In this document: piece by piece, positions 34,101-45,000 of the stretch | Layout: each line of letters starts with the position of its first letter | Position numbering within the stretch: the first letter of the stretch is position 1 | Source of the DNA: Podarcis raffonei | Taxonomy: Eukaryota > Chordata > Lepidosauria > Squamata > Lacertidae | Direction of reading: 5' to 3' | Assembly: GCF_027172205.1 (NCBI RefSeq) | Contig: NC_070602.1 | Coordinates: forward strand, 134,227,049 to 134,291,048 | Length of the DNA stretch: 64,000 bases | Notes under the pieces: model-generated | The model's database searches: none | Seen by the model: the letters and a program-made list of their open reading frames with translations, nothing else | What the model was told of the DNA's origin: nothing | Program-made: the position numbers and the translations under genes

Positions 34101-35161
34101 GTGGAGAACAGATTTCACAAGACTGTGTGCCTCAGAGGTAACAGATAGGAGAGTTGGAAAGGAATGAGCATTAGGGCTGCTCTATGACATATTTTTAAGG
34201 GTCACGGGTGGTGCTGTGGGTTAAACCACAGAGCCTAGGACTTGCCGATCAGAAGGTCGGTGGTTTGAATCCCCACGACAGGGTGAGCTCCTGTTGCTTG
34301 GTCCCAGCTCCTGCCAACCCAGCAGTTCAAAAGCACGTCAAAGTGCAAGTAGATAAATAGGTACCACTCTGGTGGGAAGGTAAACAGCGTTTCTGTGCGC
34401 TGCTCTGGTTCGCCAGAAGCGGCTTAGTCCTGCTGGCCACATGACCTGGAAGCTGTACGCCAGCTCCCTCGGCCAATAAAGCGAGATGAGTGCTGCAACC
34501 CCAGAGTTGGCCACGACTGGACCTTATGGTCAGGGGTCCCTTTACCTTTACCTTTATGACCTATTTTACACAATTATGAGAATGTATGTGGGAGCACTTT
34601 GAAAACCAAAGTATTCCTTATAAAATCATTAGTTTAGCTTGCTAGAGTTTCCCTGCCCATGCCAGATGAATGGCCCCACTGACAAGCCTGGAGCTCAATT
34701 CACTACTATATACTCATCCCTTATGTTCAGTGCAAGACTATAGAATTTCTGTGACTTACCTGGCATACCCTCAGCAAGGTCTGAACCAACCAGGTGTTCT
34801 GTGGGACTCCCAGTTTCCCCACAGCTAGCAGGCTGCATGCCAAGTCATCCCGCCACATGTATTTGGCTTCCTGCATCGCACACTGACAGAGCTGGCTAAA
34901 CTGAGGGTGCTCAAACATCAACCGTCTCTCATAATGTTTCTGATCTTCCGAGAGCTTTTTTGTGAGCGTCCACATAGTGGCAAGACAGGTACTGGCGTAC
35001 TTTGGAGCATCTGGAAATTTTGATGCAAGGTCTAGTACATCACTGGGAGATGTACATTTTTGAAGGTCCTTAAATAACTGCTGGGGCGTGTTTTCTTCAT
35101 CCTTTTCTTCCGCTGAACTTCTAACTTCCCAAGAAACCAGATGGAAGTTGGGTGGGTGCAA
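31051..35161 (-). CDS. FASTKD2: FASTKD2-like gene, 5' half only (four exons seen)
   Basis: FASTKD2 is a mitochondrial RNA-granule protein that binds 16S rRNA and supports large-ribosomal-subunit assembly. Exons found on the minus strand are 34760-35161, 33497-33600, 31811-31934 and 31051-31190. They align in order with the human protein as I recall it: SDVLDLASKFPDAP, LSEDQKHYERRLMF, VPKLG-type LGVPQNTWLVQTLLRV, NAQHMFSLLAEMNYRS and ILRSCKDLLYRNSKL. Oddities: the exon 33497-33600 ends in phase 2 but 31811-31934 needs phase 0, so an exon of 3n+1 nt is missing or was missed; no FAST_1, FAST_2 or RAP exons were found in the 31 kb downstream; and the N-terminal frame is unclear. It could be a true gene with undetected exons, a 5' partial duplicate or a decaying copy. 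Confidence 0.8.
31811..31934 (-). CDS. FASTKD2: FASTKD2 exon
   Basis: A 124-nt exon with acceptor ttttctttcag and donor gtaagt. It encodes NKILYHIDQLTVPNAQHMF then SLLAEMNYRSVPVLNACSN, matching human NSQHMFEVLAAMNHRS. It enters in phase 0, which does not fit the phase-2 end of the exon above. Confidence 0.85.
32156..32969 (+). mobile_element. BovB (RTE) LINE with inverted 5' segment
   Basis: On the minus strand 32156-32437 encodes part of the endonuclease (ISIRIQGRPFNITVIQVYAP, VLLIIGDWNAKVGSQ). From 32455 the plus strand encodes the C-terminal tail (VMYGSESWTIKKADRR, RFGHLMRR-like QYFGHLMRRED, WRALVHGVTKRQTRLND) to the 3' end. An 11-bp target-site duplication aatagatggat is at 32145-32155 and 32970-32980, so both parts came in one event with the middle missing. 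Confidence 0.9.
33000..33150 (+). mobile_element. Possible L1 3' UTR remnant
   Basis: Ends aaccaataaaaatgttttttt with an A-rich tail, in the style of the L1 tail at 1340. Low support. Confidence 0.35.
33265..33440 (+). mobile_element. Old L2 LINE fragment
   Basis: Broken frames read CPFLDGDGLANVIHILVTLQ and related text, the L2 region around LGVILD to ALVTSRLDYCN. Heavily decayed. Confidence 0.5.
33497..33600 (-). CDS. FASTKD2: FASTKD2 exon
   Basis: A 104-nt exon with acceptor cttttaatag and donor gtaagg. It encodes ECLNEFDGRFLSVVANTLQ and then EMEKSKNVEALQVGL, matching the human segment that follows LLRVTQ. It enters in phase 0 and leaves in phase 2. Confidence 0.82.
34196..34554 (+). mobile_element. 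tRNA-derived SINE, subfamily B
   Basis: Head gggtcacgggtggtgctgtg, B box ggtttgaatcc. Target-site duplication tatgacatatttt / tatgacctatttt (34183-34195 and 34555-34567), one mismatch. Lies in a FASTKD2 intron. Confidence 0.9.
34760..35161 (-). CDS. FASTKD2: FASTKD2 exon, N-terminal conserved region
   Basis: The open frame ends at LLRVCQ before a GTAAGT donor (intron starts at 34759), phase 0. Conserved text includes SDVLDLASKF, ATMWTLTKKLSEDQKHYE and PQNTWLVQTLL. The frame is closed by a TGA just above 35161 and has no ATG there. Frames above it on the same strand, with Arg/Ser-rich text such as LRRLLSSASPC that would suit a mitochondrial leader, are out of register. The upstream border is therefore uncertain: a further intron or a frameshift is needed. 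Confidence 0.85.
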
Positions 35162-35329
35162 GAGTCACTGGGTCGGGGCCTTGGCCTTGCACATGGTCGT
35201 CTAAGTGCATCAGAAGTTTTCTGTTCATTTGCACTGGTACCGTCAGCACTAATACCTTGAGGGAAAAATCCAAGAGACGATTTCAGCCAGCAAGGAGACG
35301 CAGAAGACAGGAGTCGCCTCAGGCAAATA

Positions 35330-36070
35330 GTGTGTGCAGCAGGAGATGAGCTGGCCGGGAGGAAGAACCGGGAGACGAAATGGGTCGCTGGGCTGCCTCT
35401 CTGTCCCCTTGGCCTCCTGGGTCTCCCCCCTCCTTGAACCCCCAACAACTGCCAGGTCGGCCAGGCGGAGGGCTAAGCGGCCAGAGGGAAGGGCGAGGGC
35501 GGCCCCGCCAGCCTCGGGGAGCCCCTTTCTCCTGGCGACGCCCCCCCGGCCTGCCCGCCCTCCGGCAGGCGGGTCTCTGGGAGGGAGCGACGGACGCCGG
35601 CCGGCGGGGGGAGAGGGAAGGCGGGAGCGGCCGAACTCCGGGGCCGCCTCCTTCCCGGCAGGATCCCCGGCTCCGCGAAAGGCCCCGCCCGGCCCGCGCC
35701 TCTCCGCCCCGGCGCGCATGGCGGCCCCGCGACTCCCCGGCCTCCCGCCGCCGCAGCTCCTGGTCCTGATCGCGCTCGCCGCCGCCCAGCCGCCCCAAGA
35801 GGCCGCCTTCCGCGCGGGACACGGCGCAGCCTCCTTGCCCGCCGCCGCCGCCGCGCCCCGGAGACGGTGAGGAAGGGCGAGAGGGCGGAAAGGCCTCGCC
35901 AGGGCCGGAGGCGCCCGAGAGAGGCCAGCGCAGAGAGGGGGCAGCCGGAGGGGCGCTGCCGGTCGTCTCTCCCCCCGGCCCCGCCAGCCAGAGTCCGGCG
36001 AGGGGACCTTTCGGGACCCCTCGCAGGCGCCTCTCCGCCTCGGCCCCGCTGGGCTCCCGCCGTCAACTCG
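35330..36070. promoter_or_regulatory. CpG island, probable bidirectional FASTKD2/POFUT2 promoter
   Basis: This stretch is very GC-rich and dense in CpG, unlike the AT-rich flanks, with GC-box-like runs (for example around 35685-35700). It covers POFUT2 exon 1 and lies immediately 5' of the minus-strand FASTKD2 exon. I see no clear TATA box. Long frames on both strands here are a by-product of base composition and are not annotated. Confidence 0.8.
35718..35866 (+). CDS. POFUT2: POFUT2 coding exon 1
   Basis: This exon encodes the initiator Met, the hydrophobic signal and an Ala-rich linker that is poorly conserved in the family. It ends in phase 2 (CG) at a GTGAGG donor, and exon 2 completes the Arg codon. 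Confidence 0.93.
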
Positions 36071-39000
36071 GCGTCTCTTATGGTACCTCAGGCGAACACG
36101 AAGCGACTCCCGTGGGAATCTACCCTCAAACTGATCTAACAGATTTTATTCTTTAGTAAAAAAATTAATGTATTTCTTGTGGGTTTTAATAGGCTGCAGA
36201 GGATATCTGAATAGCGAGTTATCCCGGGTGGAACAGAGTTTAAAGGGTCCCATCCTGAGCAGGGAAGTTGAAGCCTAGGAATTGGGTTGTAAAGCCTGGC
36301 TTTGAGCTAGGGAGGGCCGACTCAATGCAATGATCCCAAACGAGATGGGAAAGGGCAGTTGCTCAAAGGTCTTACAATTCAGGACATTCTGCAAACACTC
36401 AGCTAATTTGGGCCCACTGCAAAATTCCTCTGATTGGCACAAAAAAGCAGTAGCTGCCCTACCTTTGGAAATTAGGATTAGAAGCAGCAGTTACTATTTA
36501 TAAAATTTATGAGAATACAGTGGTTCTTCCAGCTGCGGACGGGATCCATTCCGGAGGTCCGGTCTGATCCCGAGGTTTTCACAACTGGAGAGACCACTTC
36601 TGCGCACATGGCAAAAACCCGGAAATATACTCCCAGTTTGCCGCTTATGTATCCCAAAATTTACATAACCGGAGGGATAAGTAAGCATACAACTATATAT
36701 GAACAGCAGGACATAGGAAGCTGTCATAAAGTAAATCTGACCAGTGCTTTATTGGCACTGATTGGCAGCAGCTGTCCAGGACTCCCCATCCCTTCCAGGA
36801 GATGCCAGGGGTTGTGATTTCTGCATGCAAAGTGTGTGCTCTGCCATTGAGAAGAGGAAATACAGTACAGGTCATGCAATTGGTGTTGACTAAATAGACA
36901 CCAGCTTGGGTAGTCTGGGTAGATGAAGAGAGCGAATGGATGGAAAGTTCCCCCTTAGAATGGTTGTCTTCCTTCTGTTCTAAGATTCCCTTCCCAGATG
37001 GTGAACAGAGCAATCCAAACTCTTGGATGAGGCAGGTGCCTTGTTCATCCTGGCTTAGTGAAGAGACTCTGCCACCATGGAGGTCCCTGTTCTACCCACC
37101 CAACTTGGCCGGCATAAACCTATGAAGAAAGTGGGTGGGGGTTGGACATGAGTTAGCCAAGTTGCTGCTGCACCCTAAGCCAGTCCAACTACTGGCAGTG
37201 ATGGAGGTTTTCTGGGGGGGGGGGGACTGAATTAGAAGGATTTGCATCAGAAAATTCAGTTTAAATTCAGAGTGTGATCTAATTTATCTTGTTTATTTTA
37301 CTAGTATTTAGTAAAACAAAGCTAAACACTTTAAAAACTGTCCAGGTTGCCTAATACTTATTTGAATGGGCATTTCCTTGTTTCCTGCTCTCCCATAACT
37401 TCTGTCCCGGCTGGCACAAGCAGATGGGCTCCGGAGGTGGTTATGACTCCACTGTTCTATTTAGTCCCCACTGTTATTCACCAGGGGAGAAGATTGTACC
37501 CCAAACTCTGTATCCTCCAAAAGCACAGCTGACTGTGTATCTGCCTTATTCAGAACTAGGAAGTCACTGGAGATTGCAAATCATGACTTTTCTTTAGCTT
37601 TTTCAAGTAACTTTATTTTGTTATCTCCAGGTATCTTTTGTATGATGTAAACCCACCGGAAGGTTTCAACCTCCGCAGAGATGTCTATATAAGAGTTGCT
37701 TCTCTTATAAAAACTTTGTTGAAACATGAAGCCTGGGTATTGGTTCTGCCTCCCTGGGGGCGTCTCTATCACTGGCAGAGTCCTGACATTCATCAGATCC
37801 GAATTCCTTGGTTTGAATTCTTTGATGTTCCCAGCCTCAGTAAAAACATACCAGTTATTGAGTACGAAGAGTTCCTTGCAGGTAAAATATTACTATTAAA
37901 TAATCAGTATTCTATGCAATCTTGAAGTAGTTTTGTGGTGGGCTTTTCTGCTTGCATTCAGTTAAATGAGGTGTTTGAAATAGATAACATTTCTAAAGCA
38001 GAACTCCAAATGAGGATATGTTATCTTTCTCACCACCACTATCTCTCAGGGGGTAGAGGGATATCTACTATTATGAAGGCTAAAATATATTAGTAGGTAC
38101 ATGCTAGCTGTTGCACAATTGCATGTGTATGCCATTTAGCAAATATTAAGTGAAACAATAATATCTTATTTGGGCATGACCATAGTTGCTTGGAGAAACA
38201 GAAGATACAGATTTTTGTTAATGTGGCACCCATTTTTGCAGTTGGCATAATGGTGGTTTCTGCTCCGGTTGCATCCATGCACAGTTTCGTTCTTGCTGCC
38301 CTCTTGCAGACTCCTGTCTTACTTGAAGGGCTGCATCATACAGATGATGGAGCAGATTTGTAGGTAGGACTAGAAGCAATGGTTTAAATTACAAGGAAGG
38401 GGATTTAAGCTAAGCTAAACATCAGAAATAATTTTGTGATGGGATGAGTTGTGGGCAGTGAAACAGACTGCCTTGGAAGTAATGTTGTCTCTTTCGCTAG
38501 AGGTTTTTAAACACAGTCTGGATGGACACCTGTTGGGGGTTGTGTCAGTGCATTTCTTGAATTGGCACAGGGTTGAGGTTCATGCCAACTTAATAAAATC
38601 AGAAGGTGCTTTTTATAGAAACATTTGAGATAACCTCTAGCTCTCTTCCAAATCCTCTCCAGATTATTTGTCTTTTTCTGAAGATGCAGTGACCAGATTC
38701 ACAGGGCTCCAACTCAAACCCCCTTTCTATTAACTGACATTCTGGTTTCTGTAGATAATTACTTTGGAAGTAACTGTATGCAGCTAGAGATAATGCTAGT
38801 TGCTCCACTTGATATCTGCTGTATAAAATGAAATACATATAGATGTTATACTCATGTGCTGATTTTTGTTCATTATTCAGAGTCAGGTGGACCCTTTATT
38901 GATCAGGTGTATGTTTTGCAAAGTTATGCTGAAGGATGGAAAGATGGGACTTGGGAGGAGAAAATAGATGAAAGGCCATGTATTGACCAACTAATGTATT

Positions 39001-42000
39001 CGACAGACAAACATAAATACTACAGGTAATCTTCTATAATAGTAGTTGCATTATAATTACAGCCGGGCACCTAGAATGCAGATATTTTCTCCACAAGTCC
39101 CTAAATGTCCCCCCTGAAAAAACTTTCATTGGATTTTTTAACATTAAAACAGTTTTTCTTTCGTTCAATGAATATTTTATTATTGTTGCATCAGCATGCT
39201 CTTCCTAAATAAAAAATATTTATTTATTTTTAAAGATGGGCATCTTCCATTCTGTTTACAATAAAACACAGAATGGTTAACAGCACAGAAATTTAAATAG
39301 TCCAAAAACATAGCCAATGCTGCTATTGTTACATAGGTAAAGGGACCCCTGACCATTAGGTCCAGTCGTGGCCGACTCTGGGGTTGCGGCGCTCATCTCG
39401 CTTTATTGGCCGAGGGAGCCAGCGTACAACTTCCGGGTCATGTGGCCAGCATGACTAAGCAGCTTCTGGCGAACCAGAGCAGCACACAGAAACGCCGTTT
39501 ACCTTCCCGCCGGAGCGGTACCTATTTATCTACTTGCACTTTGACGTGCTTTCGAGCTGCTAGGTTGGCAGGAGCAGGGACCGAGCAACGGGAGCTCATC
39601 CCGTCACGGGGATTCGAACCGCCGACCTTCTGATCAGCAAGCCCTAGGCTTTGTGGTTTAACCCACAGCACCACCCGAGTCCCTATATTGTTACATAAAT
39701 TGTTACATATTGCTACCTATATCAATACTCTGGCCACATCAACTGATTTTTTTCTTACACGTTGGTGGGGATTGTTTAAGGATCAGTTAGCCAGTAACAA
39801 AACCACAGTTGGAGTAACTCATGGTTTCAGTTGTCTACACAAATGCAAATAGTATGGGAATCAAGACAAATTGGAGCTTTTAATACGAAGTGGAAGTACT
39901 CAGAAACTTGTGAGGAAGTGGTCGTGTCCTGGGTTTCATGATACAGATGCAAGGGAAAGCTGAGTACATTCAGACATGCACTCTCAACTTTAAGAAGGCC
40001 AATTTCAAAAAGTTTAAGGAACTAATGAGTGAAATTCCACGGTCAGAAATCCTCAAAGAGAAGGGAGTCCAAGATGAATAGGAATTTCTAAAAGGAGAAA
40101 TCCTGAAGGCCCAAATGCAGACAGTTTCAACAAGAGAGAAAAGTGTGAGACATCTAAAGAAATTGGTGCAGCTGCATAAGGAGCTTACGGATGAGCTGAG
40201 ATTTAAGAATGGTGTGTATAAGAAGTGGAAGAAAGGGGAAATCACAAAGGAGGAGTATACACGAGTAGCTAACAGGCAGGCTAAAACTCGGAATGAGCTC
40301 AGACTTGCAAGAGGATAAAAATAATAAAAAGATTTCTTTGACTGTGTTCAAATCAGCAAGATTGTTTTAATTTTTGTCATATTGTATATGCCAATCTATT
40401 AATGATTTTCATCTTGTTTTATAGGGGATGGTTCTGGGGCTACGAAGAAACACGCGGCATGAATGTGGCTTGTTTATCTGTCCAGGGCTCTGCCTCTGTC
40501 ATAGCTCCTCTCCTTTTGAACATCTCTGCTCGGTCAGACACAATCTATTATTTTCTATCTCAAATGTTTCCATATTTGCTTTGCGTAGAGAAAGGCAAGC
40601 TTTAAACCCACCTACCCCTTTCACTCTTAACAAGTATGAAGGTTTGTGTTGTTTGTAATCTCACATTGAAACCTATTGCAACACCACTAAGACAGAGAAG
40701 GAGGAATCCATAAAAGCCCTCAGTTTGTAAATGATTCCCCTCCCCAAGAAATCTCGAACTGTGAAATTTTCCACTGAGGAAAATCCAAATTACCATATGC
40801 AAACTTTGGCTAATTTGTATAGGTTAATTTGCTTTTGAAAAAATATAATATCCTAGACTGAGAAATTAATGTAGCCTTTTATTTAACTTTCATTTGGTAA
40901 AGAAATGAAATGTTAACTGCTGAGCTCATCTAATACTGTATTTACAATTAACATCCATTCATTCTTACCAATTAACTTACGAAACAGAAAAGAAAAAAAA
41001 TAGAAAAACAAAGCACTGGAAAATTATCTGTTCCACATCGATGGTGCCTACCTGTCTTTAATTACAAGCCAGAATAAGGTGTCCCCAAAGTACGTGATCA
41101 ACATTTCCTCCACAGAATGCTAATTGTTGAGCTGTCTGGGTTTAGGATTTTCTGGGTTAAGAAAGGTTTCTCAATTTTCACCTACCCCACCCCCCGAAAA
41201 AGAAATTGCAGTGTTCATTTTTGTGCATCCATGGACTTCTCTGCTTCCTTAAACTATAAATTGATGTAAGCTATTTTGCAAGGGAATGTACACTTGGTTT
41301 TATCATTTTTAGTAGGTCAGTGATGCTAGACCGAGCTGAAAATCTTCTTCATGACCACTATGGTGGCAAAGATTATTGGAATGTAAGTATTTTCTAGCTG
41401 TCTTTTCCATATGATCCACTTATTTTTTTGCCCCTTGGCAAACAACGTCTCAAGGCATTTTGTATGGCATAGGTACCCTTAAGAAAAGAGGATATATACA
41501 ACCTCGCATTTTCTAGGCACTTCCACTTACTACCAAATCCTTAAATGTAAACATTTACTGCAATTATTTTATAAATGATCCCAGAATATTATTTGAATTA
41601 AAGGTATGGTAAAGCACCAAAATTCCGTTGAAGGAAGACCTATGCTGTTTTCTCCTATAATCACATTACACATTTTTAAAGTTAACTTGTAGTACATGAC
41701 CTTCCTGTTATCCAACGCAGTATGGCTTCTAATGAAATAAACAGGCCACAGTAGTCTGTATCAAATCATAGATTATCCTTACCTGACCAAAACCATCCTT
41801 TAATAATCCAAGCTAATCCATAAACTGTTCTCACACTTGGTACTGCTAATGCATTGTCTTAGTTCTTTATACTTGTACAGTTTACCTGGATTTTTTCCGT
41901 CAGGGAGATCCTTAGGTATTTTGTTTTTTATATCCTGTTATATGAAGTAGTCTTGCCAGTTCTTGTTTTGAGGTCATAGACATATCCAGAACAACTAATC

Positions 42001-45000
42001 CTAATTTATTTAAATTGATTTTGGCAAGGCATTCTGAAGCTAAAGAGAGCAAATTTAGCACAGCTTCTAAATCTTCACCTAGAATGAAGTATTTCAAATA
42101 CTGCAGGATTAATATTTTAGAGTTTTGGTAGAGTGACTATCCCATCCTTTCAGTAATTAAATATCAAACTGTATTACATAAAAACTGGATTATAGGGTGC
42201 TTCCGTAATATGTGTATAAAATCCATCCATTGAATTTTGCTTCTCCAGTAGTTAACTTGTTGTTGTTGGATACATCTGGTTTAATCTGTGTGGCGCTAAA
42301 TAACATTGGGACTGTGCCTTTAAAATATTTTTGTTTTAGATCTTGGAAGAACTTTAATCCTTTATCATTTTATTTTATTTATTTTTTTGTGGCAGACACG
42401 TCGAAGTATGGTTTTTGCTAAGCATCTTCGTGTGGTGGGGGACATGTTTAGGACCAAGTTCTTAAATTCTACTGATGAGAAGGACAGGACACAGTATTCT
42501 GAGGACTGGACAAAGATGAAGGTAAAACAAGTTTGCCTGAATATTTAAACTTAGCTATTTTCTGTTCTAACTGCATTTCTGTTGGGAGTGTCTATATGAG
42601 GCTCATATAAAGGAATGGAGCCCATGTGTTTTCAAGTGTGGTGAGATGTGCTATAGAAAGGGAATACAGTGGTACCTCGCAAGACGAATGCCTCGCAAGA
42701 CAAAAAACTCACTAGGCGAAAGGGTTTTTGGTTTTTTGAGCTGCTTCGCAAGACGATTTTCCCTATGGGCTTGCTTCGCAAGACGGAAACGTCTTGCAAG
42801 TTTGTTTCCTTTTTCTTAACACCGTTAATACAGTTGCGACTTGACTTCGAGGAGCAACTCATAGAACGCGGTGTGGTAGCCTTTTTTGAGGTTTTTTTAG
42901 ACTTTGGTGGTTTTTGAAGCTTTTCCAAAACTTTCCTGACACCGTGCTTCGCAAGACGAAAAAAATCGCAAGACGACAAAACTCGCGGAACGAATTAATT
43001 TCGTCTTGCGAGGCACCACTGTATTGGCTTTTCTGGGAATGCTGGTTCTCATCAGTGAATGGGGCCTCGACTGAGCCACTTACTCTGCCTTACTGGTAAG
43101 GAGCTGCTTCTTCAGGTGGAAAGAGCCCACTCCCTGTTCAGATTTAAAATAAAAATTAAAAAATCAACTCTCCAGTCTGGTAAACAGTTAAAAATCCAAA
43201 GGAAGGAGGAGAAGGCAGTAGGTCAGCTCCTGGGAATTTCTCAAGAGGAGCGAGACAACCAGTCACCCGGTGCAGCATTTTCTGCTGCTTTCCAGACAAA
43301 AGCCCCCAAGTGGCTTGCAGGTGTTAAAAATACAGTAATCAGAATCAAAAGAGCTGATGGTATCACCTTTTTCTTTCAGAAAGTGTCACCAAAAAGCCTA
43401 TTACTCTGAAAATAGATGGTTGGTAGGCTGGACTTGGAGCTTTGCCAAGTTCTGCTAATCATTGACCAATTAGCATCTTAGACTTCTTCCTTTAACAATG
43501 GTAGGGATCATGTGCTTATCTGCAGGATGTTTTCCCACTGAATCAATGCCATTTTATTTCAGTTTCAGCATGTACTGGTTCTTCTGTGCTAGGTAAAGCT
43601 GGGTACGGCCATAGGGGGCCCCTATCTGGGAGCCCACCTCAGGCGCAAAGACTTCATCTGGGGTCACAGAAATGACGTGCCTAGCATCCAGGGAGCGGTG
43701 GAGACCATCCGAAGGCTCCTGAAGTTGCACAAACTTCAGAGAGTCTTTATAGCCACTGATGCCATTGCAAAGGGTATGTAGCTTTTAAAGAAACAAAACA
43801 AAACCCAATACTTTAATCTTTTGTTCTAAACGCACTTACATGCAGGCGCTGCAGCTGCTGTGCATATTTATTTGTTCTCCGGTACCTTGGACAATAGGGA
43901 CGTGGGTGGTGCTGTGGGTTAAACCACTGAGCCTCTTAGGCTTGCCGATCAGAAGGTCGGCGGTTCGAATCCCCGCGACGGGGTGAGCTCCCATTGCTCG
44001 GTCCCAGCTCCTGTCAACCTAGCAGTTCGAAAGCACATCAAAGTGCAAGTAGATAAATAGGTACTGCTCCGGCGGGAAGGTAAACGGCATTTCCGTGCGC
44101 TGCTCTGGTTCGCCAGAAACTGCTTAGTCCTGCTGGCCCCATGACCCGGAAGCTGTACGCCGGCTCCCTCGGCCAATAAAGCGAGATGAGCGCCGCAACC
44201 CCAGAGTCGGCCACAACTGGACCTAATGGTCAGGGGTTCCTTTACCTTTACCTTGGACAATATGTGGGAGGCTTTTGTAGGCCACTAGAAAGGGCTTCGT
44301 GAGCTGATGGCTTTCCCCTGAATTAAATGTTTTTACGGGACAGTGATCTACCACAGTAGATCTTCAGCTCCGGACACCTTTAGACTCCCTTTTTTTACTG
44401 TGTGTGCCCATTTCTCTTTATTAAAAACATCAACACTTAAATAAGCAGGAAGAAAATGGTAGTTTTGCTTCTAGTGTGACCCCCCTTTAGAGTGGGGAAC
44501 CAGCTGAAGGCCACTGACGTCGTGTCCCTTTTCAGAGACTGAAGAGTTGAAGAGACTTCTTCCAGAGATGGTGAGATTTGAACCTAACTGGGAGGAGCTG
44601 GAACTCTATAAAGATGGAGGAATAGCAATTATTGATCAGTGGATATGTGCACATGCCAGGTGACTATGGTTTGTGTGTTGTTTTTGTTTTACTTTTCTAT
44701 TAGAGCAGTCTTCATGCATACGAATGTGCTTACCCTAAGGAAGAGGCTTATGGCCAGCTTGTGAGGGCGATTTGCAGGGAGTGAGCATCGTGCCTCCCTA
44801 AGCTGGGCCGAAGCTTCTTAGGCTTTGGGAAGGAGGCACTGGCGGAACATTTAGGAGACGAGCCTAGTAGTCCCCCGGTCCACTGACCGCATGCCACTGA
44901 TTGAGAGTTATGTTTTATATCAAGTTAGGCCAACTTCACTCATACCGTGATATGCAAAAATAATTCACAGGAAAAAATTCAGATTGGCACCCATCTTTAA

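Noticed and set aside
35249-36139. Long frames around the CpG island other than POFUT2 exon 1
   Set aside because: They result from GC-rich composition; all frames and both strands are open together and no family matches.
40115-40318. Extra POFUT2 exon or small gene
   Set aside because: The text matches CR1 ORF2 and POFUT2 exons 3 and 4 join in phase without it.
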